Shown here: positions 24,501 to 36,700 of the stretch, in pieces
Layout: every line of letters starts with the position of its first letter
How positions within the stretch are numbered: position 1 is the first letter of the stretch
The notes under the pieces: model-generated
What the model was told of the DNA's origin: nothing
What the model saw: the letters and a program-made list of their open reading frames with translations, nothing else
Databases searched by the model: none
Translations under genes and position numbers: made by a program
Assembly (NCBI RefSeq): GCF_000002995.4
Contig: NW_025062475.1
Location: forward strand, 8,312,187 to 8,376,186
DNA: 64,000 bases
Direction: 5' to 3'
Source of the DNA: Brugia malayi
Lineage: Eukaryota; Nematoda; Chromadorea; Rhabditida; Onchocercidae

Positions 24501-26203
24501 GAAAAGGTCTTAGGATTTAGTTTGTATTGGAAGGTAACTGGTAAGAATACCCTTACAAATACCGCCGTGTAGAATATGGTTATTATAGTAAGTGTAGATT
24601 TAGGTTAATTTTTAAACTCTTGGTTTTCAAAACTGAAGATTTTGTTCTACTTGGAGTTATTAGAATTTTTTATTTTGTTTTTTTTAACTCTTTTATTGCT
24701 TCTTTTATTTTAGTTTTTTTATTTTTTTGTTAAGTTTTTTGTACTGAGATCCTATGAAAAGTTGTATTATGATGTGTTTGGGAATTTTTTTTATAAGTTG
24801 TTATGTTTCTTTGGGTTATTATTTTACTATTTTAATTTTTTTTTTTTGATTGGTTTTTTTTCTTTGTTAACTTTTTTTTTTAGTTTTTTTGGTTGTTGTT
24901 ATAATAATTATTATTATTTTTCGTTTTTGTATTTTTTTGTTTTTATTTTTTTTGATTACGATTTTTCTTAATTTAGGTCGTGGTTTTTAGGTGTTTTTTA
25001 TGACCAAAAAAGTACTAAAAAGCCAAAAAAAAAAAAAAATTATAACAAACCATTGTCCTATCAAAACAAAATTCTTAACTTAAACTACTATAATAAATTA
25101 AAACTAAATTATATTTAATAAAAACATACAAATCAAAGTTAAAAAAATATAACTTTGCAAAAAAGCAAAAAACAATTCAATAGGAATAACAAACAATGAA
25201 GAAAAAATGAATAAAAAAACCCCAAATCTAAGATGGAGACATCAGAGAATGACTAATTAAGAAAATAATAAATGTTTGATTCCTTTAGTGTTAGTTATTT
25301 GTTTTCTTGTGTTTTTATGGTTAGATTTAATTTTGGCTTAAGTCACTATGATTATTTTGTTTAATTTATTGTTTTGTGTTGGTTTGTTATCTGTTTTTTA
25401 GTTGTTTTAGTTTAATTTATGAAATTTCTAATGTGTAACTGAGGATAATTTTCAGTTTGCACAACTACTCTCGCTTCGTGAATTTTTATTGTTTTCATTG
25501 CACATGTAATTCTCGGTTCATATTTACATTCTATTCTTATCTGTTTATATGCTCTTTTTGTCCAACGGTTTAAAAAAAGACTTCTTAGTGCTATATTACA
25601 CAGATATTCTGTCCTGCGGTTGTATGCTTAAATGCATAATGCTTAAATAAAATTTCGGTCTATCATTTTTCATGTTTTATTCTTTGTGATATCTAACGGA
25701 AACATTTTGTTTTTCGAAACGTTAGAATACATTAGTAAGAAAGCTTAGTATTTCCCCTTGCCGCTTGTACTAGAAGGTTTTATGAAAGAGGAAGCCAGGA
25801 GAGGAGAACAAGTATTGATTAGAAGAAATGAGAACATCACAAACTACTTTTCTCATAATTCCTGCTCTTCAATTAATGCTAAGTATTGCACTTTTATAAT
25901 ACTTGAGAAATAGTATTTTACTGTGTGTTCTTGTTCTCCCTCTTCCCCTCTCTCTCTCTCTCTCTTCCTCTCTATCAGTGTTTATTACATTATGTTCGTC
26001 GTTTTTGTGAAAAGGAGTTCAAACCTGAAATATACACATATGTTAGAAATAGCAATATACATGCATATACTCATCCAGTTCGATACGTCTTAGAAGAACA
26101 CCTGTACAGATTTGATCTGTTGCATCTTTTAATACATCATGTTATCATATTAATTCAGCAGCAACATCCACCAAAAAGTTCTGGATTTCGACCTCTTTAC
26201 TGA
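18509..26203 (+). CDS. Unrecognised protein, three-exon model, about 154 aa
   Basis: Exons 18509-18704, 19212-19255 and 25979-26203 join in frame (phases 1 and 0) from an ATG to a TGA. Donors are TCAG|GTAGAG and GTG|GTAAGA; acceptors are TATTTTAG and a long CT tract ending ATCAG. AATAAA signals at 26354 and 26377 support the 3' end. The first exon is Glu/Ser-rich (begins MLKEPESPEESS) and then basic. The last exon is His/Leu-rich (starts CLLHYVRRFCEKEF and includes HPVRYVLEEHLYRFDLL). I recognise no domain. Intron 2 would be 6.7 kb and encloses the mitochondrial-like insert and a transporter-like fragment. Missing middle exons, or two separate genes, are real alternatives. Confidence 0.4.
20178..20330 (+). 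pseudogene. Possible MFS (SLC22/SV2-like) transporter exon relic
   Basis: After an ACATTAG acceptor-like site the frame GITAMFLAFGGVAIVLLF continues through two hydrophobic segments to KSSEMFKD. This arrangement resembles the TM10-TM11 region of SLC22/SV2 family carriers (TM helix, short loop, TM helix, then a Glu-Leu-Phe-Pro-like motif, here EMFKD). A stop lies just upstream, and I found no neighbouring transporter exons in phase, so it may be a relic or chance hydrophobic reading of T-rich DNA. The opposite strand is also open here. Confidence 0.22.
24660..25440. other. Probable nuclear insert of mitochondrial DNA (numt), rearranged
   Basis: Strand composition switches abruptly: about 24660-25000 is extremely T-rich on the plus strand, 25010-25260 extremely A-rich, and 25265-25440 T-rich again. 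Read with the invertebrate mitochondrial code (TGA as Trp), 24688-24861 encodes a membrane protein containing YWDPMKSCIMMCLGIFF and then YVSLGYYF. The DPMKS motif and its surroundings are what I know from nematode NADH dehydrogenase subunit 6. A frameshift in the T runs then breaks the frame. The A-rich part, read on the minus strand with the same code, gives a second open hydrophobic stretch I could not assign. Confidence 0.45.
25936..25975 (+). repeat. (CT)n tract preceding an acceptor
   Basis: A CT/CCT microsatellite directly before ATCAG at 25974-25978. It doubles as the polypyrimidine tract of the acceptor of the last exon of the 18509-26203 model. Confidence 0.85.
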
Positions 26204-26353
26204 ACAGTTCGGATTTCCGATCGTTTGCCACTACCGTACGATTTCATTTAACTCCTCCAATTAATTTGTTACTTTGAAATACTGAGCGCTAGTTTTATTT
26301 TATTATATTGTTGCACAGGGCTATAGACAAGGCGCTCTATCATGGCAGTTATG

Positions 26354-26382
26354 AATAAAAAAATTAAAATGTAATGAATAAA
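26354..26382 (+). terminator. Two poly(A) signals (AATAAA)
   Basis: AATAAA occurs at 26354-26359 and again at 26377-26382, 150-180 bp after the TGA at 26203. Confidence 0.5.
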
Positions 26383-26858
26383 GTGAATTCAATTACACGA
26401 CAACTTTTCCTGAACAAAATAGAAGGAAAACTTTTGCCTCTCTTTTTTATTTTCCTTGGCATTGAGTTTTGATAACTGTTTATCATTACTTTAAATGACC
26501 ATACTTCTTTTGAATGAGGATAAAGGATTTTCAGTGTTTTCAGATGCGAGCAAAGACTCTAAATCCTATTTTATTTCAAGTATGAGCAGATTTCACTAGG
26601 GTGCATGTGGACTTCTGAAATGATGCAGTTTGCTTCATCTGTCTGAATTCTCTCAAAATTTGCTACTTTTAAATTGTTATTGCCGTATAATCTGTCAAGC
26701 TAGTTTATCACCAGTTATTTGTTCTCTTGTTCAACGTTTTTGCCCTTATATGACATATTGTTTCATTTTTCATACCATTAATTTAATTTACATTTGCTCA
26801 AAGAGCGTAAATCTTCGTAGCCAAGGAAGGAAGTTACTCTTATATATAGATATTTTTC

Positions 26859-27050
26859 TTACTTCAATATCAGCAAAAAAATGAATATTGTCGTCTCTGT
26901 TATGTAACTGCATAAAGCCATGGAGCTCATTTCCGTTATAAATTCGTTCCATTCCGATTTTTTGTCTGAATATCTCGGTATCATAACATTCCGTTGGTTT
27001 CTGTCTTCAAAGTTTTGAATTTTCGGTGTTGGATGCACTGTCGTATTCAT
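26859..27050 (-). CDS. Small ORF, unknown, minus strand
   Basis: A 63-codon ATG ORF with codon usage that looks genuine. It starts MNTTVHPTPKIQNFEDRNQ, has a charged middle, and ends in a hydrophobic segment. A GTAAGA donor lies at 26862, just before the stop, so the ORF could continue into a further exon; a CATTTCAG acceptor at 26615 would add only six residues. It sits between the 3' end of the preceding plus-strand model and the first phosphodiesterase exons. I know no family for it. Confidence 0.28.
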   Translation of the reverse strand: MNTTVHPTPKIQNFEDRNQRNVMIPRYSDKKSEWNEFITEMSSMALCSYITETTIFIFLLILK

Positions 27051-27111
27051 CGCAGCTTAAAATCTCATTTTAAGTTAATCTCATATATCTGTTACAGTTT
27101 CCACAGTTCAT

Positions 27112-27212
27112 TATTAATTTATTATTATTATTACAAATATAACTAATTATTATTATTTATTATCACTTTCATTATTATTTATTATTGTCATTAATTATTT
27201 TATTTATTATAA
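27112..27212. repeat. ATT-rich low-complexity tract
   Basis: An imperfect (ATT)n/(TTA)n tract of about 100 bp in the flank upstream of the phosphodiesterase exons. Confidence 0.8.
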
Positions 27213-27734
27213 ATCTGAGTTATTTCAGTGCATACAGAACACATGAAAATGGCTTAAAGACTTATGTTTAACTTTATTACGTGTTAGAAATGCTTGCTTA
27301 ACTTGTCAATGTATACAACAGATGAGCAAACAAGTCATTCTTTGAAAATTTTTTCATTTAAAATTGCATACTAAGAAAGATGAGAATAAGCTGTTGTACA
27401 TGGAAGCTTATTTTTTGTTGTGTTCTTTCACTTGGAATATTAGAGTTATACTCGTGCTTTAAAATTTAAAAAAAAAATTATTTAAAAAAAATTTAACAGA
27501 TGAATATGAATTTGCTGATTAAAGGATTTTTAAATTTGGAACGAAAGTGTTTTTCTGAATTCGTGTTTTCAATTAAAATAGTAACAGGGTTCGAGTACTA
27601 TTTGCTCATTAAATGTCGGTTTATTGATTTACTTTTATTGCATATGCATCTTATGATCGTGTATTTGCCGTCGTGTCTTAGCACGTTTTCTTGAATTTAA
27701 TGTATTGAAATGTGTTTGAAACTGATAGAATTAG

Positions 27735-30700
27735 CACGACGGCGTTTTCACGAGCTGTCGATTGGCTTTGTTGTGGTATACGAAACCAGGATGACGGTGA
27801 AAATAGTACGTATGTTGGTACCATCTCGGCACATTTATCTTCCTCTGGTAATATTGTAATTTCTTTTCATTTTTTATAGTTAAAAGCTTGTGGTCTGTGA
27901 TGTCTTTAATAAAATACTTATTTTGCTGTAATAAAAATTATAACTGAAGAAAAAATTATATTTAATCTCTCATAATTATGTGATAAAAAAGCTGAAGTTC
28001 AAACTTTTTACTTTCAAAACTGAAGTTTTGAATTTTTGAAATGTTATATAGTCAATCATGTTTTCCTGCCTTTTTCTGCTACTGAGAAATTTGATGGATG
28101 TCATCTCAAATTTTTTGTAGTAACACAAGGAGGTCAGCAGCATGGAAGGAAAATATCTCCCGTTAGCAAGTTACATGCCGTTGAACATATTGTTTCACCA
28201 AAATATGAATCACTACCCTCCGATCCCGTAATTGATCATCTCGCATCTTTTGATAGTTTCTCCGACTTGGGTAAGTCCGAGTTTATTAATTGGCTGACCT
28301 GATAAATAATGAAAGGGATCTTACCTCCAGTTCTACTTCCGGTTCCATTTCAGTTTTTTACAAATGTAAAGAATCGGAAGATCTAACCGCCCTAGCGTTT
28401 TTTAAAATATAAACCTATAGGTTACCTTTACTTCAGAGGTGATACAGTAATTTACATGAAACTTCAGCTTGCTGTCGTTGAGGATAAGTAGATCATATAA
28501 TTTAACTGATAGTAGATATATCGTAGCATTCTTCCAAATTCTTTTTTTTTCAATTCGAAGTTTTAAGAAATACTAGATTTTTTCCGATTCAAACAACAAA
28601 TGCTTAGTAACGTTTTTAATTTTTTTCATTCACTTACGAAATGTTATTCAATAATCAAATTCTCTTCGTGATTTTTCTTGAGTTGAATAGATGTAGAAAT
28701 GTTAGCTGACATTTACGAGAAATTTTATATCATGCGTTTTTCTCCAAAAAGTGGTTGTTCTTGCAGCATACATTGATAATTAAAAGTATTCAAATTTTGT
28801 GGGAGAATTTCGAACTTTTGAAGCAGATTACTTTATGAATTAAGGCTTTATTGAGGGAAGACGAGAAGGAGAGTTTTTTATGTATTACGAATCAACTAAA
28901 ATATTAGCACAGTATTTTTGTCCCTTTTAGCTTCCTACTCCAAACTCTAGTGTTTAAGATTACATGATATGAAATTATGAGGTACAAAAGTTCATAATTT
29001 ATAACGGGTTCATTCTTAATGATAAAAATTCATCATAGTTTTGTCATTTTAAGACTTGCTTGGAATTCATGGGGACAGTTAGTTTAGAAATTAGTAAGAA
29101 ACGAATAGGGTTTTCTTTTTTCGTTTAAAGGATCGGAATTTAAAGAATAATGCAAGTGCAGTAAAATGCATTGATTTCATTTTTTGCATTCTTTGCAGAC
29201 CCGGAATCGCGCAAACAGTCATCTGCTGAGGGGTATCGGAATCAAGTATTGTTGCCAGAATTATTAGGTTCGTCTAACAGATAAGAATAAATTTGCTTCA
29301 TTAAACGACATTAATCGGATATCTGAAAGTTATTTTTATCGTATTTCAGTCTTTTTCTCGTATGTTTTTCTAACGAATTGAAAGGGAGATTTTTTTTTAG
29401 AACTTCTGGACAAAAAGTTTTTTAGTAGATATCTTTTGAAATCAAGTTTGGAATTTAGTAATTGTTTACTCATTATAATCTTTCATTGCACCAGGACTAG
29501 TAAGCAAAAAAGGTTTTTGGGATGCTTAGCTAACCAAATCATAGTGCTTTTTCATTTTCCTTTTGCAATTATTTTATTACTAAATAACATTTAATTATTA
29601 TTAGTAGTTATTATATAGTATTATTAGTCACTAATTAAATATTAGTAAATAATATTTAATTACATTTAATTATTAACAATGTACGTATTTTTCATATGTT
29701 TTAAACATGAAATTGTAATGGTTTAGTTTCAGTTTTTTTTTCTTTTTTTTTTCTTTGGGAGAGAGGGGAGAGGAAGGAAGGATTTCCTTCTCTTAACATA
29801 AAAGTGAAATTTTCTAATAATATTAAGAAGTGATACAATATATTTGTTGAGTAATCGAAATTAACAGCGAGGACTTTTATCCCCCACTTGCTGTACGGGC
29901 TTACTTGTCACATCTATTCAGTTCATGGATATGAACTATCATGACCTTTGAAGAATAAGTAAAAGCACATTTGCATGTCTCTTTCCTCAGCATGTTTTTA
30001 TGTTGATCCATAACTGTGGCCATCTGGATGAAATCCCATAATATTAACGTGATTTATAAGGCTTTTGTTTGTGTAATGTACTGTTCAATATACGGCAAAA
30101 ATATGAAAGATATTGATTTCCAGTAATTTGTAGGTTTATCTCGGATCTTGTGGAACTGACAAAAAATTAATTTTCTAATTCTTTAAAAAAAAATTATGTA
30201 CTCTAAAAAATTTTTACTTCGTTCATTAAAGTATATGCAACAAGATGAGCACTTCTGTGTTTATTGCTTTATTTATTACTATATGAAATTGTTCGTATTT
30301 TTGCATTCTTCTTATTTCAGAATTACTAAATACTCTGAAATGTTTTTAAAGATTAATGAAAATAGGGAAAGGTTAATTAATTTTAAGTTTTGAAGAGGTT
30401 TCATGATTGATATTATCAGAAGAAATACCGGTCTAATTTGCTATCCAAAAATCCTACGACTAATTTTATTTTCTTAAATAATCGGCTTAACGATTATATT
30501 TCTTCCCTTAAATTTTCGACTATTTTTTTAAAAGGGGGTGTTAGTTTCTTCTAAACGAGTAATATACACTATTGTTGCTGCTTAATTACTGCTTAATTAT
30601 ATATTCAGCACTTTCAATTGTGAAAATTAGCTGATTGTTAGACATAAGTTTCATTAGTGCAGTTCCTTTCAATTTTCGGACTTTAAACGATCAGGTTGAA

Positions 30701-33700
30701 CAACATAAAAGGGAGGAATAGACTATTTATTGTAAAAAAAAGGAAATAAAAATAGTCTCCAGGTTGCTCCCTACTGCAGCATTCTATCCTGTGATCGAAG
30801 CGGGATTATTTTAATCATTGCACATTTATGAAGTGTTCAGATGGTTTCTTAATCCTGTCTTATGTTTGACAATGCTAACATGCCAGAGATTAGACAACTA
30901 ATTATACTGACTTGTTAGTTTCTTCTAAATGAGTAATATACACTGTTATTGCTGCTTAATTACTAGTTCTTCCTTATCCATCTGCCACTTTTTTATTTAC
31001 GCTAGAATAGAACATTTAGTGTCATTTCCTCAAAATATTGCTGACCTTAATGAGACATTCCGACAGTTATTTCCTTTTAAATAGTTTGGCCTCTAATAAT
31101 TTTGTGATCTAGTTGGTATCGGTGAAAAAAATGCTAATAATGCAATGTAAAGTTTTCGCTTAAAACCTCATTACTGAAACATCGTTTGTTTCTCTGTAGT
31201 GCATCAGTGAAGTTCTGAAAACATTTGTCAATATTGTAAGAAGTAAGAAAATTCTAGGAGCTTTAGTGCCACTCAATTGTGATCGAGATTTGTATTCTCA
31301 TTTTAATATTATTTATATCAGACATCAGAAAATTGTTATTCGGGCTGCTTTTCTGAATCAGGATGAAAAAAAAATTCATCAGTTGGATGTAATCATCAGC
31401 CAGTTTATTCGTCATGCTTTATATTATCTGATTACCCAAATTTAGTTACGAGAGCGTGTCCTGTCATAGCCGATTGTCAACAACAGCAGCAACACGAAAG
31501 TTATTCTAATTTCGCATCCGCATTGCATGTTTTTCGTCTTATTGTACCTCAGCAACAAGGAACAGCTGTAAAAGATGTAGCATGCCAGTGTGATGGTCAA
31601 AATGGTAGTGATAACAGTGGCAATAACAATACTTTTGGTTGTAGCTTGGATGACGGTCTTTTTCCAGCAAAGCCACCGTTATCGTTACCTGTTAAAATGG
31701 GCGACGCTTTACGAAAAAGGTATGTGGGGAAAAGACATTTCCAAAATTCCTAAACTGTTATATGCGGGTGCGATTACAAGTGGCTGCTTTATTGATAATG
31801 GAATGAATTTAAAGAGATCGTAGGATGTATGAGGAGTTTCGACGAATGTATTACAAAGTTCTTCCACATTAGGCATACCTAGAAAGCCATTGCGTGTAAA
31901 TTCATTTTATGAGTAAAACATTCGTAAAGTACGCTATGCTTGGTTTTGAAGAACTTCATAATTAAGCTGTACTAGACGGAGAAACTGATTTTAAATTTTT
32001 CGTTTAAATTGTGCATGAACCATTCAGTCACTTATTTATAATGGCAGTTGTTTACACATAACACACCCTTTTCACATTTCTTCTTCCTTTAATGTTTTCA
32101 CTTTTAAGACAGCCGGCAACATATTATCATTCAACGTCAAGTTGCATGAAACTGTTAAACGACTTAGAAAGTGAAAATGCACCATTGTTTGCTGATACTC
32201 TGTGTGACTCTTCGTCATCTTCTCTGTCACAATCAACCGGACAGAAGACACTCGAGTACTCCGTATGTCGTAATCGTGTTCGTGTGACTTCTGCTAGTAG
32301 CACTGACATCACGCCAATATCAGTTATTGCTAGTACTGTAGCAATCAGTGACACTGTTACTGAACAGCATGAATCAAAAAGTGCTTTTACGGTTACCGCC
32401 AACGGCATTCCGACTAGGAAAATGACGTTGGCATCATATGATGTCACCGTCGTTCGGGCTCGACGTTTAACATTGTCACGTTCGGCTAGTGATTCTAAAT
32501 TGTACATCGGAACTAGGCGACAGGCAGAACTTGGACTTGCTGGCATACAGCCATGTGACGCACGTTGTAAAGGTGTTGATGAATTAAGTCGTGTAACTGC
32601 AGATATCGCTGCCGAGAATCCAGATATGATCCGTTTCCAACAAGTACTCAATTCATGGGTAAGTCGTTTTTTTAAGAATTCGATTTTAGCAAGTTAGAAA
32701 AACAAAATTTCCAGAAATAAACATCGATACCATAGCTCTGTAGAATTACCATAAGGTATTAAACTAAAAATTGTTCGAACTGTTAGGAAACTGAAATACT
32801 TACTTGCTTCATTTGAAGTTCGCGTAGAAGGATGTCAACAAAAGAATGGATGCTGAACGATATTTTTTTTCAAGTTTTTGCAAAATTTGAATGAGTCGAA
32901 ATGAAAAGATTACAGGTGGATGAAAAGTTGTAGTTACGAAGCAGACGAAATCGTTAAAAAAACAGTTGCAGTTACAAAAAAAATCATGATGTTATGATTG
33001 ATATATATTAATTATTAGTATATTTTTGTTTAAAATTAAATGGTTTTTGAAATGAGAAATTTACCTTCAAAAATCGGTGGGAAAAGGACAACTTAAAGAG
33101 GAATCATGCTTTTTTTTTCAACAGTGTGGATTTTGAGTTTCAAGTAAAGCGAAATGAATTAGGTAAAATGATTAGGAGATATTTCCCAGTTTCCATAACC
33201 GACCAAGTCACTATATAGTGAGATGCTGTTTATTCACGGTGATACGTACACTGCATATATATTCCAAAAAGGGCTATGTATGATTTTAATTAATGCCTTT
33301 GATCTCAGAAAAAAAATTCCTGTTGATGTAATTTTAGTAATTGTGCCAAAAAATGCTTGAAAAACTCCATTTCGGCAATGGGATTGCAGAAATATTTTAT
33401 TAAAATGTTCCTTTGTGATTGTGTCATATCATATTTTGGTGAAGGAATTCCGAAAATTTTTTCTGCTCCTCATTCTATTTCAGAATATCTTGTTTTAATT
33501 TAAATATCTGCTAGAAATCATGGCAGTGGCTCAGATCTATGATCTAAAATTCAAATTTAAAAAAATTACAGATTGGAGCTCATACGGGTGCGCGAACAGC
33601 GGCGTTTTTGCTCATTTCAAAAGAATGTAATTCCTGCTTTTGCCAAGTAAATTTTATTTTTCTAAAAATGATCGAAAATTTTTCTGTTATTCTTCCATTT

Positions 33701-36700
33701 CGATATCCTCTTAGTATAAGTTTGTATGGAATAGTTTTTACTTTTCATAAAAACTTGAAAGAAGTTCATGACCTCATTTATTTGGTCAAACCAATAGTTT
33801 TTGCACTTAATTACCAGTAATTATTCATATCAGGTTCATTTTCCCACTTCAACAAAACAGTCAGCTGATTCAGCAGCAGCTTCATTTAATATCTTTTAAT
33901 ATTACTGCCTTCGATATCACTGTTCATCAGATTCACTTAATTATTAGCAGCAATACTAAATATTCATTATTCATTTAAAATTACTAGTTAATTATTCATT
34001 TAATATTGCTAGTACTAATAAATTAAATATCAAATATACTAAAGTCGTAGTAATATTAAATATAAAAAATATAAAAACGAAGAAAATTTGTTTCCCGTAC
34101 ATTCTGTAAACAAAAATACCGAAGTTTATGATCACTCTGAAAAAATTGTTTGATTTGATTCCTTTGTTTACCACTATCATATATTTATTTCTTTTGGTTC
34201 CCTTTCTTTCCACTCTTCATCTCTATGTTTATTTGTTCTCACTATGTGAATTTAAAGACCGCCAGTTCTCATCTTAAGATTTCACTCTATTTCAAATTAG
34301 GATTTATCATTTCCATAACACTATCGTGGGTGATAAAGGTACAAGTGTTGATTCATCACAACGTACTCGTAGCAGTTACTCTTATGCTGTAATTACAAAT
34401 ATGTTTAATTTCCCATTGATTAAATAACAGCGCAATGATTTATTTCGCGTTTCAAGATAGCAGTTTGCCACAAGATAAACCGCTCTGTCTCATAATGAAC
34501 TAAACTAATATAAGTTCAATTTTTATACAAGAACAATCTCCTTACAAAAAATATACATGGTTGTAGTGTAGCACACTAATATAAGAAGACTATTTGGTGT
34601 CCGTGGCACTGTTATTTTTTATCTTTTTTATTTCAACTTTTATACCTCAGACTGACTGTCTTTACTATCTCGTGATTGAAATAAATAATACAAAACGCAT
34701 TTTGCTATTTATATATCAGTAATATCGCTGATGATTTATTTCTTGCTTCACAAAACAATTTAAAGAGAATATCAATCATTTCCCCTTCAGTAATTATTTA
34801 ATCTAACTAAAAAGTATGAAACATTCTGGAATAGAAGTTCTACTACATTTTATGCTTTTCTTACATGCACTTTAAATAGCTTGTCTTAATGTCAGCGCGC
34901 ATATCATTTCTGAAGTTGTTCATATTTATCACTAAGGTTTTGTTAATTGGAATCAACTGTTAATATTTTTATATTGTTAGGAAGCACTGATTAGCATTTA
35001 TCAGTGTGCCTGTGATAAAGAAGCATTCGTAGTCATTTTTGCCGAAAATACTCTTTACAATTGTCTCATTATTTTTACTCATCGCCTTTTGGGAATAGTT
35101 TTCCGTGGGACTGGGAAACCTACCTTACTGTGCTTAAATGACATTTTAAAGAGGTTAGAAAGGTTCTTGCAACAATGACGGATACGTAGCGAAGTTTTAC
35201 AGAAACCAGATATGTGCATAGTAGTGATTTGAATGCATGAGTCTGTCATATGAAAATATACTTGAAATGAATAATTTCTTCCTACAGTGCTTCTGTTCCA
35301 TATCCATTAGATCTGAGAAAATTGTCAAGAATATCATTTGTCATTTGATTATATCATATCCAGTAACATGGCAGTTATGGAGCAGAAGGACAATCCCTTC
35401 AGTGATGGCTCCTTCTCAGCATTCAAAAAAGAATTGGGCAGCATATGATTTATTAATCTTCAGGGATTCCTTCTTATCATCATCTAAGTATTTTCCTGAC
35501 TTTCTTCCACGAATTTTTGCTTTGTCACAGTGTGTAACAAAGTGCGTCTAAATGATTTCTATTTATATGAAAGAAATTCATGTTCAGTGTATTTCAGGTT
35601 TGTGGTAATCAACTGCTGGAAGAACCAATCTACTGTGTAAGTTCTGAATGATGTTTTCTTTAAATATTTAGTTTCCTATGGCGAAATTGTTTAGAAAATT
35701 CTATGGCAGTTCTGGTAGTTAAGATTCAATGCTTAGTTGAAAAGACACACGGAATTGAGATTACTATATTGTGATAACTTCAGCAGCCGAACTTTCATTT
35801 TCTTAAGATTGACACAATTTGAGCAGGTTAGTTGATACTGACATCTTACTGAAGAAATGTTTTTTTCTCATAATGAAATTAGATGAATGAAACTTTTTGA
35901 GAGAAAATATCTCAAATGCAGATCAGTTGAAGAGCTATTGTCAACTTTGGTTACGGTTGACTAAGCAGCTTTATAGTGGGAGAGTTTGAACAGCGACAGT
36001 AACAGACTCACAAATGTCTCATCTTCCTTTCTAAAAGTGAGTGTGAGTGCCATAAAAGATTAAGTGATAAAGAAGATTGGAACAAAGTGAGCGAGGAGGG
36101 AGATGACGCGAAACAAAAATTCGTTACCTTCTGCTAAATGCAATTTGATTTGACAATTCTATAACCCATCCCGTTTAGTCGAAATTTATTATGCTTGTCT
36201 TTATAAGATCTTGATAATAAGGGAGAAGCAAGCTGACAGGAATGCGAAGCAAAAAGATTCTCATTAATCTACCATCTACTTTTTTCCATCCTCATTCTCT
36301 TTCAATATTGATCGTCATTCTCGTTCTCGTTCAATATTGAATCTGTTGGCTTTAAAATCCTACGAAAAAATTATTCTTGTTCATCGACAAATGAAATTTA
36401 AAAAATGATTTCTTTTGACAGAAAACAATCCTATTACTCCCGTAAGGTGTGTTATGTGTACATATATATGCATCAATTCCTCACCAGCTTTTTCTATGTT
36501 TCGAAGAAAGCATATTCATTTTTTTTGTGCAGTTCCAGCTTCCACCTGCTTTCATTCTTCTAAATGAAATTTTATATCTCCTTCATTAGCTTCTGGTCAT
36601 TTTTTCTTTTAGTGGGATATGTTAGTTTGATGTGCCCTAGCAGCTTTCGATCTTGCAATCATGTAGAATTTGATAGCCGAGATTAGTTGAGAAAGATATA

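Noticed and set aside
24762..24971. Standard-code ORF rich in Phe and Tyr
   Set aside because: Product of T-rich mitochondrial-like DNA; not a nuclear gene.
31431..31446. Second SL1-like stretch (ATTACCCAAATTTAG)
   Set aside because: Only a partial match; it is the acceptor of a phosphodiesterase exon.
32127..32651. Minus-strand ORF of 174 codons
   Set aside because: Antisense of the large phosphodiesterase exon 32109-32658, whose frame joins both neighbours.
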